Below, piece after piece: positions 1 through 7,690 of a stretch of 64,000 nt of DNA. The notes under the pieces are model-generated. The model was not told the origin of the DNA. It searched no databases and worked only from the letters and a program-made list of their open reading frames with translations. A program made the position numbers and the translations under genes. The DNA comes from Synergistaceae bacterium (GTDB lineage Bacteria; Synergistota; Synergistia; Synergistales; Aminobacteriaceae), in assembly GCA_012521675.1 (NCBI GenBank), contig JAAYLU010000065.1:34521-98520 (forward strand), given 5' to 3'. The number at the start of each line of letters is the position of its first letter. Within the stretch, counting starts at the first letter, position 1.

Positions 1-1454
1 ACCTCCGGCTCGCCCAGCTCGCGCCATTCGCGAAGAAACTTTTCCCTGGCGGACCCGAACAGAGCCATGTCGCCCGCCCAGACCGCAGGAGCGCCGCAGC
101 AGCCAAGCCCGAGGGCGGTGCCGGGCGACCGTTCGAGCAGAAAGCCGTAGGTCATGGACACGTACCTCGGGTCCGACGCGCCAAGCTGGCAGCCGGGGAA
201 GAAGAGAAAAGTGCAAGGTGCGCCGGAGGGAGGGGGAGCGTAGAGCGAGGCCCTGCGGCTGTTCGAGAAATCCATGTCGCGAAGCCAGAATTCGTGAAAC
301 GCCCAGGGCATGGCGCCCTTCTCGTGCATCGCCTGGTGCGCGCCCCGGAGGAACTCGCCGACGTCTATCCCCTCCGGGCAGACCTCTCCGCATAGACCGC
401 ACTGGTTGCAGGTGGAGATCAGCCTGGTGGCCACCGTGCCGTCGCCGTCAAGCGTGCCGGGGGTGATGGTTATCCTGACCTCCTCCTCGATCCTCTTCGG
501 GAACTTCTTGAAGTAGTTCATCATGCCGCAGTGGCGCACGCAGGCGTCGCAGCGGCACTGTATGCAGCGAGCGGCCTCGGAAGCAGCCTCTTCCTTCGTG
601 TACGAAGCGCCCGACGACGGTAGCACCGCGGGAGCGTGCGCCATCGTGCCGGGAGCGAGCTTCATCCTGGTGGGAGGAGGAGGGACATGGCTTCTCATCG
701 CCCCGGTCTTGAAGAAATCCTCGATGCACAGGGACGCCTTCAGTCCCTGGTTCAGCGCCTCCATGCGCCCCGCCCCGAGCAGCCCGCCCCCCAGGAAGAC
801 TCCGGGCAGAGCCGAGGCGAACGGCACGCCGTCGGGACATTCCGGCCGCAGGCCGAACGACTCCCCCTTCGGGCCGGTGGCGACATACACGGCGTCGTAA
901 TCCCGTCTAAGCTCCTCCATGTCCGTGATCTTTCGGTCGAGGAAGAGTCCGTACTTCTCATTGGAGAACTGGAGTTCGATGTCCTTGAGGAAGGCATCGG
1001 AATCCAGCTCGTCCCACAGGCCTCCTCCTATTCGTCCGCTCATCTCGAACAGGTCGACATGGTACTTCTTGTTAGAGAGCCTCAGGGCGCAAGCTAGCCC
1101 GCCGATGCCCGCGCCGATCACGGCTATCCTCTCTTTTTTTGCGGGCAGGTTGTAGCTGTTCGGGGCTCGGTTGGCCGCATGCACTATGGCCGCGTCCTCC
1201 AGGAGCCTCAGCGAAACCGGGGCGTCCACCTCGCCCCTCGGGCATGCGGCTCTGCAAGGCTCGTCGCACAGTGCGGCCACGATGGCAGGGAATGCGACGG
1301 TGTTCGAGTACAGGCGAAAGGCCGTGTTGAACGAGCCGCGCTTCATCCGCGCCGTGAACTCCCTCACATCCAGCCCGAAGGGGCAGGCGGAAGTGCAGAA
1401 AGCGGCCTCTTTCTCAAGGCAGTTCTCGATTATCCTACGTTTCATCTCATCCAT
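1..1454 (-). CDS. FAD/NAD(P)-type oxidoreductase with iron-sulfur and CCG domains (dicluster-binding family), 3' end outside window
   Basis: The frame is open from an ATG at 1454 to the left edge, about 484 codons, so the C-terminus is missing. Order: an N-terminal cysteine region typical of the GltD/DPYD iron-sulfur domain (CTSACPFGL, then CDEPCRAACPRG), a Rossmann motif VIGAGIGGLACAL near residue 105, two ferredoxin-like motifs (CIQCRCDACVRHC; CNQCGLCGEVCPEG), and the first HdrB/GlpC-type CCG domain (FPGCQLG ... CCGAP). It is a paralogue, domain for domain, of the protein at 13970-16240. The start lies 11 nt after the radical SAM gene, so the two are cotranscribed. Expected to pass electrons between flavin, iron-sulfur clusters and a partner of the aldehyde oxidoreductase. 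The substrate is unknown. Confidence 0.85.
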   Translation of the reverse strand, partial: MDEMKRRIIENCLEKEAAFCTSACPFGLDVREFTARMKRGSFNTAFRLYSNTVAFPAIVAALCDEPCRAACPRGEVDAPVSLRLLEDAAIVHAANRAPNSYNLPAKKERIAVIGAGIGGLACALRLSNKKYHVDLFEMSGRIGGGLWDELDSDAFLKDIELQFSNEKYGLFLDRKITDMEELRRDYDAVYVATGPKGESFGLRPECPDGVPFASALPGVFLGGGLLGAGRMEALNQGLKASLCIEDFFKTGAMRSHVPPPPTRMKLAPGTMAHAPAVLPSSGASYTKEEAASEAARCIQCRCDACVRHCGMMNYFKKFPKRIEEEVRITITPGTLDGDGTVATRLISTCNQCGLCGEVCPEGIDVGEFLRGAHQAMHEKGAMPWAFHEFWLRDMDFSNSRRASLYAPPPSGAPCTFLFFPGCQLGASDPRYVSMTYGFLLERSPGTALGLGCCGAPAVWAGDMALFGSAREKFLREWRELGEPE

Positions 1455-1465
1455 GACTTGGCTCC

Positions 1466-2755
1466 CTATCCCTGCGCTGTCAGGTAGTAAGAGCAGAACG
1501 GTACGAACTTCCCGTCGTCGAAGACGTGCAGGCTGCACCTGCGCAGCCTCTCCAGGTCGAGGTTCCACGCGTCCTGGAAGGGCATGGACGTCAGAGTGAA
1601 GCTGAACGTGCGGGCGAACTTCAGAAAGCCATCGAGCGTCTTGAGGTCCGCCTCGCAGCAGCCGGTCTCCGTCGCGCTCTCGTCCTGTTCGGGGCGCTTC
1701 CACTTGCTGGTGATGAAGGAGCGGTTCTGGTCGGCCGTGACGGGAGACCCGCAGCTGCAACCTCTCCTGTGCAGGGGGTAGAGTCCCTGTTTGCGGGTGA
1801 CCACGAAGTCCGCGTGGAAACCGCACAGCGGGTGGGTGAACCTGGCGGGGAGAAGGGTGTCCATCCCCACCAGCCCGTCCGTCTGCTCGACAATGGCGGT
1901 TAGCAGCTCGTCCAGGGTGAATCGGTCCTCGTCCTTTGGCTGCGACGGTATGCGACCGAAGTAGCTGACCGGCTGAAAGTGGACGCCTCGGACGGCGGGG
2001 GAGCGGGCGACCGCATATCTGATGATTTCTCCCACCTGGTGGGTGTTCACTCCCGGGACCAGGGTCGGGACGAGGGTGACGCCGATATTGTTGGCGGCGC
2101 AGTTGTCGATTGCGCGGCTCTTTATCTCCGCCAAGTCCCTTCCTCGGAGAGAGCGGTGGATCTCGTCGTCCGTGCCGTCGAACTGGAGAAATGCGAAGGA
2201 CAGCCCCGCCTCGGCCAGCCTCGCCACGTAGGCGGGGTCCTCCGCCAGTCGAATGCCGTTGGTGTTGAGCTGAACGTGGGCGCATCTGGCCTCGAAGGCC
2301 GCTCTGACTATCTCCGGCAGGTCGTCGCGCACGGTCGGCTCGCCGCCGCTTAGTTGAACCAGGGTCTTGCCGGGCTTCGCGAGGGCATTCAGACGGGCGT
2401 GAATCGTCTCTAAGGGTATGTCCTCGCCCTCGCCGCCGTCCGCGAAGCAGAAGGTGCATCGGATATTGCAGCGCTTGGTCACCTCCAGCACGGTGCAGCA
2501 GGTCTCCTGGCGGTGCTCCGGGCAGAGACCGCACGCGTGCGGACAGCTCTCGTTCTCCCCGGTCGCGATCGTCGGCTCCTCGCCTCTCCAGGAGTCGATG
2601 TCCACCAGGCCGCGCCACAGGAGCGCGGAGAAGTCACCGTGCCGCGGGCAGCTCTTTTCCAGGTAGATCGCCCCGTCGCGCTCGACCTGTGTTGCGGGGA
2701 TCCTCTCCAGGCAGACGGGGCATACGCTGTAGGTGTGTCTGGCTGTTTTTTTCAT
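1466..2755 (-). CDS. Radical SAM protein, TrsS-like
   Basis: 429 aa. The radical SAM cluster motif CNIRCTFC lies near residue 95, followed by LSGGEPT (SAM binding). The N-terminus has two extra cysteine pairs (CPVCLERIP, then SCPRHG and CPHACGLC), a layout shared with MJ0619-like radical SAM proteins and the family NCBI calls radical SAM (seleno)protein TrsS. More cysteines occur late (GCSCG, GCC, CSLH). The start is ATG with GGAGG six bases upstream. It lies 77 nt after the aldehyde oxidoreductase gene, behind an intrinsic terminator, and 11 nt before the dicluster oxidoreductase. A cofactor-maturation role for the molybdenum hydroxylase is inferred from context; the reaction is unknown. The family name is from memory of motifs and neighbours. 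Confidence 0.75.
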   Translation of the reverse strand: MKKTARHTYSVCPVCLERIPATQVERDGAIYLEKSCPRHGDFSALLWRGLVDIDSWRGEEPTIATGENESCPHACGLCPEHRQETCCTVLEVTKRCNIRCTFCFADGGEGEDIPLETIHARLNALAKPGKTLVQLSGGEPTVRDDLPEIVRAAFEARCAHVQLNTNGIRLAEDPAYVARLAEAGLSFAFLQFDGTDDEIHRSLRGRDLAEIKSRAIDNCAANNIGVTLVPTLVPGVNTHQVGEIIRYAVARSPAVRGVHFQPVSYFGRIPSQPKDEDRFTLDELLTAIVEQTDGLVGMDTLLPARFTHPLCGFHADFVVTRKQGLYPLHRRGCSCGSPVTADQNRSFITSKWKRPEQDESATETGCCEADLKTLDGFLKFARTFSFTLTSMPFQDAWNLDLERLRRCSLHVFDDGKFVPFCSYYLTAQG

Positions 2756-2782
2756 GTGCGACCTCCGCTTTGCTTAGTTCGA

Positions 2783-2811
2783 TAAAAAAGGGGCGGACCC
2801 GGTCCGCCCCT
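2783..2811 (-). terminator. Intrinsic terminator/attenuator after aldehyde oxidoreductase 1
   Basis: On the minus strand a GC-rich stem GGGGCGGACC/GGTCCGCCCC is followed by a run of six T. It sits between the enzyme gene and its accessory genes, so it should lower accessory expression relative to the enzyme. Confidence 0.85.
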
Positions 2812-2832
2812 TGAATCAGCAATTCGAGTCCT

Positions 2833-5754
2833 TTAGAAGAATCTCTCCCCCTCGGCGCCTCCAAGCGGGACGAAGTAGTCGTCCGGCCCGACTTTGACGG
2901 GGTTGGCCTTTATATTCTCAAGCTCCTCGTAAAGATCGGAGCCGAGGAAGTACTTCTTCGGCGGCTCTATCTTACCACCGGCGGCCAGCGTGTCTATTCC
3001 CGCCTTCACCTTCTCGGGGGTGGCGGGCATCTCGTGCACGCGCACTCCGCAGGCGTTGTAGATGGCGTTCAGCACGGCCATGTGCCCGGAGGACTGGAAG
3101 CCCTCGGACGCTCCGGAGGAGCCGAAGGGGCCGGCCTCGTCGGGACGCTCGTAGTAGATCGCCTCGATCTCGTCTGGAATCATATCGATGTACGGCACTC
3201 CGCTCGAAGCTATGTTGGTGTGCTTCTTGACGTCGTCGTAGTTCTCGCCCAGGGCGAAGCCGATCGCGTGCGAAATCCCGCCGAAGGCCTGTCCGTTGAC
3301 CGAATCGATGTTGCCTATCTTGCCCACGTCGCTGACGCAGGTGAAGCGGAGCACGGTCGTCTTGCCCGTGGCCGTGTCGACTTCGACCTCCGCCAGGTTG
3401 AGACAGTAGGTGAAGGCCGGGGTCGGGTCGCCCACTCCAGTGTTCGGGTCGAGCCTGCACAGGCCGGGAAGCGAGGTGTTGGAGTAGGTGCCGAAGTACT
3501 TGGTCTCTAGCCCCTCCGCCTTCATCTCCTCGTAGGTCCTGTAGGTGCCGTCGGGCTTGCGCATCGCGCCTAGCAGCTTCTCCGCCGCGATGATTGTGGC
3601 GTTGCCGCTCATGAAGTGGGTGCGGCTGGCGCCCGACATTCCCGAGTCGGGGCAGAGCTTGGTGTCGTTCTGTACCAGCTTTATCTGCTCCGGCGTCACT
3701 CCGAGGGGTTTGAGCGCCTCCAGGGTCAGCATGAGGGAGCCTATGTCACCTCCCTGCCCGAGCTCCTGGTAGGTGTCGTACTTGGTGAAGGTCCCGTCCG
3801 GGTTGATCTCGAGCGCGACGGTGGACTTGTCCGTGCCGCCCTCGGTGACGTTGAAGCCTCCCCAGGAGAGTCCGACCCCGCGCCTCTTTTCGGGCGTGTC
3901 GGCGGCATTCGCCTCGACTACCGCCCTCTCGTACTTCGGGCGCATCATCTTCATCATCTCCTCCATCGGGTACTGGCGGAAGGGGTAGCTGTTGATGTTG
4001 GTCTGGCCCTCGCGGGCTATGTTTCTCCAGCGGAACTCGAACGGGTCGATTCCGGCCTTATCGGCGAGCATGTCCATGAGCGCCTCGCTGAGGGTGTAGG
4101 CCTGCGGGGAGCCGTAGCTGCGGTAGGCCGTGCCGAAGTTGTGGTTGGTGTTGGCTATGCGGGCCAGCCCGGCGGCGTGCGGCACGTAATAGGGGAAGAA
4201 GGCGAATCGCGGCTGCTTGGTGACTATGTCGTCGCCGCCCCATGAGTAGGCGCCGTGGTCCATTCCGTAGTCGAACTCCACCGCCGTGATCTTGCCGTTC
4301 TCGTCGCACGCGGCCCGGCCGTTGGAGTGGCAGGGGCAGCGCTTGCCGGAGAAGTGCTGATGCTCCTCGTAGCTCATCGACAGAGAGACCGGGGCCTTCA
4401 TGACCGCCGCCGCCGCGCCTGCGAGGCAGAGGTCGCCCGCGTTGGTCGACCAGCCAAAGCTTGCGCCGGTCGGGTTCATAACTACGCGGAGCTTGTCCCT
4501 CGGCACGCCGATCGAGTTGCCGATGCGCCCTATCGAGGAGTACACTCCCTGCGACTTGCACTGGAACGTCAGGAAGCCGTCCTCGTCGAAGTAGGCCTGC
4601 ACGCTGTCGCCCTCGATGGTCAGGTGCGGCTGGCGCGAGGAGTAGAAGCTGCCCTCCGCGCTGTAGGCCGACGAATCGATGATCTCCGCGACCTTGGACG
4701 CGTCCTCGAGCCCCGCTCCCTTCAGAAGCGGCTGCATGCAGAAGATATTCGGCGTATCCTCGTGGACGCGCATGGCGTCCGGCATAACCGCGTCCAGGAA
4801 GTTCAGGTACTCCGGAAGCTGTTCGATCTCGACCTTGACCTTGGCCGCGGCCGCACGGGCGTGGTCCTTGGTGTCGGCAACGGCAAGCGCCACCACGTCT
4901 CCGTAGCGGAAGATCTTCTTCTCGTTGAGCACCTCGCGGCTCGGCGCCATGACGGTCGTGCGCTCGTGCATCTGCCCCTCCGCCATGATGTTGGTGCCGC
5001 CCGCGGCCCTGATGTCGGCCGCCAGGATTATCTTCTTGACGCCGGGCATCTTCTCCGCCTCGGATATGTCGATGTTCAGTATCTTCGCGTGGTGCGCCGC
5101 CCTCGGCTGGACCATAGCCACGTGCAGCGTCTCCGCCGGCATCTTCAGCTCCTGGTCGTCGCCGTAGTCCGCCAGGCCGCATACCTTGGCCAGAGCGGTC
5201 GGACGGACCACCGGCTTGCCGTAGTAGCCGTCCTCGGTGGAGAAGGAGGGGCCGATCTCGTCCATCGCACCCTCCCCGCGCACGACCTTCGCCGCCTCCA
5301 TCACAGCGTCGACTATCTGCTTGTAGCCGGTGCAGCGGCATACGTTCCTGTGCTTCTGGAACCAGTCGCGGACCTCCTTGCGCGTCGGGCTGTCGTTCTC
5401 CATGAAGAGGGCGTAGGCGGATACGATGAACCCGGGTGTGCAGAAGCCGCACTGCACCGCGCCCAGCTTCATGAAGGCGACCTGCAGCGGATGCAGGTTC
5501 GCTGGGGTCCCTATGCCTTCAAGCGTGATGACCTCGCTGTACTCCGGCACGTTGGAGATCTTCCTTGTGCACGAGCGCACCAGCTTGCCGTCCAAAATGA
5601 CCGAGCAGGAGCCGCAGACCCCCGTGTCGCATCCGATCTTGACGCTGGTAAGACCCAGCCTGCGAAGCACCTCCGCCAGCGAATCCTTGGCGGGGTCGCA
5701 GATAAAAATTCTGTTCACTCCGTTGATCTTGAGCCACATCTTGCGAAAAGCCAC
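2833..5754 (-). CDS. Aldehyde-oxidoreductase-type molybdenum hydroxylase (xanthine dehydrogenase family), paralogue 1
   Basis: 973 aa, single chain. Residues 1-160 hold two [2Fe-2S] domains: a plant-type cluster (CDTGVCGSC ... SC) and a helical domain (CGFCTPGF ... CRCTGY). The rest is the molybdopterin-binding large domain with AYRSYGSPQ, QGGD and a C-terminal SEGF segment carrying the probable catalytic Glu. There is no FAD domain, as in Desulfovibrio Mop enzymes. Compared with paralogue 2 it has about 40 extra C-terminal residues and different substrate-pocket segments (FGWSTN rather than FGYKFS; SGASEGFQ rather than AGIGELPL). The start is GTG at 5754, with AGGAGG eight bases upstream. 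It follows a PpnP-like gene by 38 nt. Substrate unknown: aldehyde, purine or other N-heterocycle. Whether it uses Mo or W cannot be told. Confidence 0.9.
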   Translation of the reverse strand: MAFRKMWLKINGVNRIFICDPAKDSLAEVLRRLGLTSVKIGCDTGVCGSCSVILDGKLVRSCTRKISNVPEYSEVITLEGIGTPANLHPLQVAFMKLGAVQCGFCTPGFIVSAYALFMENDSPTRKEVRDWFQKHRNVCRCTGYKQIVDAVMEAAKVVRGEGAMDEIGPSFSTEDGYYGKPVVRPTALAKVCGLADYGDDQELKMPAETLHVAMVQPRAAHHAKILNIDISEAEKMPGVKKIILAADIRAAGGTNIMAEGQMHERTTVMAPSREVLNEKKIFRYGDVVALAVADTKDHARAAAAKVKVEIEQLPEYLNFLDAVMPDAMRVHEDTPNIFCMQPLLKGAGLEDASKVAEIIDSSAYSAEGSFYSSRQPHLTIEGDSVQAYFDEDGFLTFQCKSQGVYSSIGRIGNSIGVPRDKLRVVMNPTGASFGWSTNAGDLCLAGAAAAVMKAPVSLSMSYEEHQHFSGKRCPCHSNGRAACDENGKITAVEFDYGMDHGAYSWGGDDIVTKQPRFAFFPYYVPHAAGLARIANTNHNFGTAYRSYGSPQAYTLSEALMDMLADKAGIDPFEFRWRNIAREGQTNINSYPFRQYPMEEMMKMMRPKYERAVVEANAADTPEKRRGVGLSWGGFNVTEGGTDKSTVALEINPDGTFTKYDTYQELGQGGDIGSLMLTLEALKPLGVTPEQIKLVQNDTKLCPDSGMSGASRTHFMSGNATIIAAEKLLGAMRKPDGTYRTYEEMKAEGLETKYFGTYSNTSLPGLCRLDPNTGVGDPTPAFTYCLNLAEVEVDTATGKTTVLRFTCVSDVGKIGNIDSVNGQAFGGISHAIGFALGENYDDVKKHTNIASSGVPYIDMIPDEIEAIYYERPDEAGPFGSSGASEGFQSSGHMAVLNAIYNACGVRVHEMPATPEKVKAGIDTLAAGGKIEPPKKYFLGSDLYEELENIKANPVKVGPDDYFVPLGGAEGERFF

Positions 5755-5792
5755 GTCAGTTCCTCCTTATTCGTCGCTTGTGCTGAAAAAAG

Positions 5793-6104
5793 CTACAGGT
5801 AGCTGCACACGTACTCCGCAATCTCGGTGCAGCGTATCTCGAAAGTATGGTCCGACGGCACCATGAAGTGCTCGCCCTTCGGGCATTTCTTCCAATCGTC
5901 CTTCGCGTCGAGCCGGTACTCTACGACGCCGTTGCTGATCTCCATCTTCTCCCGGGTCGAGGTGGAGAAGGAGTAGCTCCCGGGCAGCATGATGCCCACG
6001 GTCTTCCTCTCTCCCTCCGTGGTCCAGAAGGAACGGCTGGTCACCTTGCCTCCCTCGTAGACATTTCCCGTCACCGCCATGTCCACGGACTTGAAGACAT
6101 CCAT
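5793..6104 (-). CDS. ppnP: Pyrimidine/purine nucleoside phosphorylase PpnP-like cupin
   Basis: 103 aa, single cupin fold of the PpnP/YaiE (DUF1255) family. In E. coli this enzyme phosphorolyses several nucleosides to base plus ribose-1-phosphate. The family opening (FKSVDMAVTGNVYEGGKVTSR) and the GIMLPGSY and HFMVPSDHTFEIRC segments are visible. A longer frame starts further upstream, but ATG 6104 gives the family's normal N-terminus and follows a GGGG-type ribosome site. It is first in the operon, 38 nt before the molybdenum hydroxylase, behind a good sigma-70-type promoter. The pairing suggests base release followed by base oxidation, but this is inference. Confidence 0.8.
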   Translation of the reverse strand: MDVFKSVDMAVTGNVYEGGKVTSRSFWTTEGERKTVGIMLPGSYSFSTSTREKMEISNGVVEYRLDAKDDWKKCPKGEHFMVPSDHTFEIRCTEIAEYVCSYL

Positions 6105-6124
6105 GAGGATCGCCCCTTTCAGAT

Positions 6125-6149
6125 GCGGGCTCCGTCGCGGAGCCCGCGG
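6125..6149 (-). other. Perfect hairpin in the 5' leader of the ppnP operon
   Basis: GCGGGCTCC and GGAGCCCGC flank a five-base loop. It lies between the predicted promoter and ATG 6104 with no T-run after it, so it is more likely an mRNA-stabilising or regulatory hairpin than a terminator. Confidence 0.5.
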
Positions 6150-6158
6150 GTTTCTACT

Positions 6159-6188
6159 AGTATAAGTAAAGAGGGAGTGGATATGCAA
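6159..6188 (-). promoter_or_regulatory. Sigma-70-type promoter for ppnP-aldehyde oxidoreductase 1
   Basis: On the minus strand TTGCAT (-35) and TATACT (-10) are 18 bases apart, about 55 nt before the ppnP start. Read by eye. Confidence 0.6.
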
Positions 6189-6340
6189 TATTTTGATTTT
6201 TTTGGTTGGAACTGTTTTGTTTTGACATGTTTTGCCAATTAAAATCAACAGGGCTCTCTCGGTCGAAATGTGCCAAAAGGAAGGGGTGGCGCCTTGATCT
6301 TATCAGAGATGAAGTTCGCATTCAGAAAACTATTTTCTTG

Positions 6341-6370
6341 TTGGCAATGGAGTCGGATATAGGGTATAAT
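6341..6370 (+). promoter_or_regulatory. Sigma-70-type promoter for the structured leader and moeA-like/fdhA unit
   Basis: TTGGCA and a perfect TATAAT are 18 bases apart. Transcription would start near 6377, giving a leader of about 260 nt before the first gene. Confidence 0.7.
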
Positions 6371-6376
6371 ACCGCC

Positions 6377-6613
6377 CAGCGGGACGAAGTTTGTGAAACG
6401 GACAACTTCTTTGCATTTGCGAGGTCGCAAGGCGAGCCCCGCGGAGTAAAAGCCTCCGAGCCGCGCTTCCTAAAGGGTCGATCCCCAAGGGGTGCGGTCG
6501 ACAGGGTATGTCCGGAAACGGACATGCCTCCCGTGTTAGGAAAGGAGGACGAGCTGCCTGCTGATGTGTCTGCGGGGATCGTCGACCTTTTTTGACCGGC
6601 GTCCCCGTTTTTT
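6377..6613 (+). ncRNA. Structured 5' leader, candidate molybdenum-cofactor (Moco/Tuco) riboswitch with terminator platform
   Basis: The leader holds several stems: GAAGTTTGT/ACAACTTC at its start, a GNRA-capped hairpin ATGTCCG-GAAA-CGGACAT near 6510-6530, and CCTCC paired to GGAGG around a GTGTTAGGAAA loop at about 6527-6549, followed by GACGAGCTGCC. The CTCCGAGCC ... GCCTCCC ... GGAAAGGAGG order resembles what I remember of the Moco RNA motif. The gene downstream is molybdopterin-binding. The last part (6573-6613) is an intrinsic terminator that could serve as the expression switch. The family assignment is from memory and not tested by a covariance model; a different structured leader is possible. 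Confidence 0.55.
6573..6613 (+). terminator. Intrinsic terminator at the end of the structured leader
   Basis: CGGGGA pairs with TCCCCG around a partly paired loop and is followed by six T. It lies 27 nt before the moeA-like ATG and would cut transcription before the coding region unless prevented. Confidence 0.75.
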
Positions 6614-6639
6614 GTGTGTTTTCAGGAGGAGTTCGGCGC

Positions 6640-7656
6640 ATGGAAAGAGAGATAGTTCCAGTGGAGCAGGCGGTCGGAAGAGTCATAGAGCACGACCTGA
6701 CCCTCATCGACCCGGACACCGGGTTCAAGGGGGCGAAGTTCCGCAGGGGACACACCATTCGACCGGAGGACATTGCAGTTCTCCGGCGCATGGGCAAATC
6801 CAATATCTCGTTCCTGAAGCTTAGCCCGGACGAGGTTCACGAGGACGATGCGGCCCTCCGGCTGGGAAGGCGTTTGGCGGGGTACGGCGTCGACCTGGTC
6901 GGCCCGGAGGAGGGCAAGTGCTCCCTGAAGGCCAATCGCGACGGGCTGCTGCTCTACGAGGACTCGGACGTCGATTTCGTCAACGACGATCCGGACTGGA
7001 TTCTCACGACACTGCCGAACAAGGTCCCTGTGAAGAAGGGGCATACGGTCGCCTCCTTCAGGATTGGGCCGCTGGTCGCGAGAGAGGATCAGGTCGCCAG
7101 GGCGGAGGCGGTCAAGCCCATCTCGGTGAGGGAGTGGCTGCCTCTCAGGAGCGCCCTTGTCATCACTGGGCGGGAGCTGTTCGACGGTACTGTTAAGGAT
7201 GCATTCAAACCCAGGCTTGAGAAAAAGCTTGCTTTCTACGGGGGAGAGTTCCTCGGTGGAGTCACGGTTCCGGACGACCGGGACATGATAGCGGGAGCGA
7301 TCTCCGCGTGGCTCCACGAGGGGGCCGACCTGGTCTTGTGCACCGGAGGAATGAGCGTCGACGCCGACGATCTCACCCCTTCGGCGATAAGCGAGGTCTG
7401 CGATAGAGTTGTTTTTCGAAGGGTGCCGGTCATTCCGGGCACCAATATAATGATGGCGGTCTCGGGAGGCTCCTGTGTGCTCGGGGTCCCGGCCGCGGCA
7501 GCGTTCATTGAGAGGACGTCGCTCGACATACTTCTCGACAGGATCTTCGGAGGCGTTCCTCCCGACGGAAAAGAGGTCAGAGAATGGGGAAAGGGGGGAT
7601 TGTGCGTTAACTGCAATTCCTGCGGCTATCCTATGTGCGCCTTCGCGGCGCGGTAG
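6640..7656 (+). CDS. MoeA/MogA-like molybdopterin-binding protein with C-terminal cysteine motif
   Basis: 338 aa. The last half is a MoCF_biosynth (molybdopterin-binding) domain: LVITGRE near residue 170, then TGGMSVDADDLTPSAI, then PVIPGTNIMM. The first half resembles the beginning of MoeA (VGRVIEHDLT ... FKGAKFRRGH). The C-terminus carries CVNCNSCGYPMC, a possible [4Fe-4S] site not found in standard MoeA. The start is ATG 6640 with AGGAGG upstream; an in-frame start at 6592 would lie inside the terminator. It lies 34 nt before the formate dehydrogenase gene, so a role in metal insertion or cofactor delivery to that enzyme is likely (inference). Confidence 0.8.
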   Translation: MEREIVPVEQAVGRVIEHDLTLIDPDTGFKGAKFRRGHTIRPEDIAVLRRMGKSNISFLKLSPDEVHEDDAALRLGRRLAGYGVDLVGPEEGKCSLKANRDGLLLYEDSDVDFVNDDPDWILTTLPNKVPVKKGHTVASFRIGPLVAREDQVARAEAVKPISVREWLPLRSALVITGRELFDGTVKDAFKPRLEKKLAFYGGEFLGGVTVPDDRDMIAGAISAWLHEGADLVLCTGGMSVDADDLTPSAISEVCDRVVFRRVPVIPGTNIMMAVSGGSCVLGVPAAAAFIERTSLDILLDRIFGGVPPDGKEVREWGKGGLCVNCNSCGYPMCAFAAR

Positions 7657-7690
7657 CCTGTCGAAAATCTTTGAAAAAGGAGACCGAACC

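Noticed and set aside
4255..5802. A 515-codon plus-strand frame antisense to aldehyde oxidoreductase 1
   Set aside because: Same GC-driven shadow; no motif, and it crosses the GTG start and ribosome site of the real gene.
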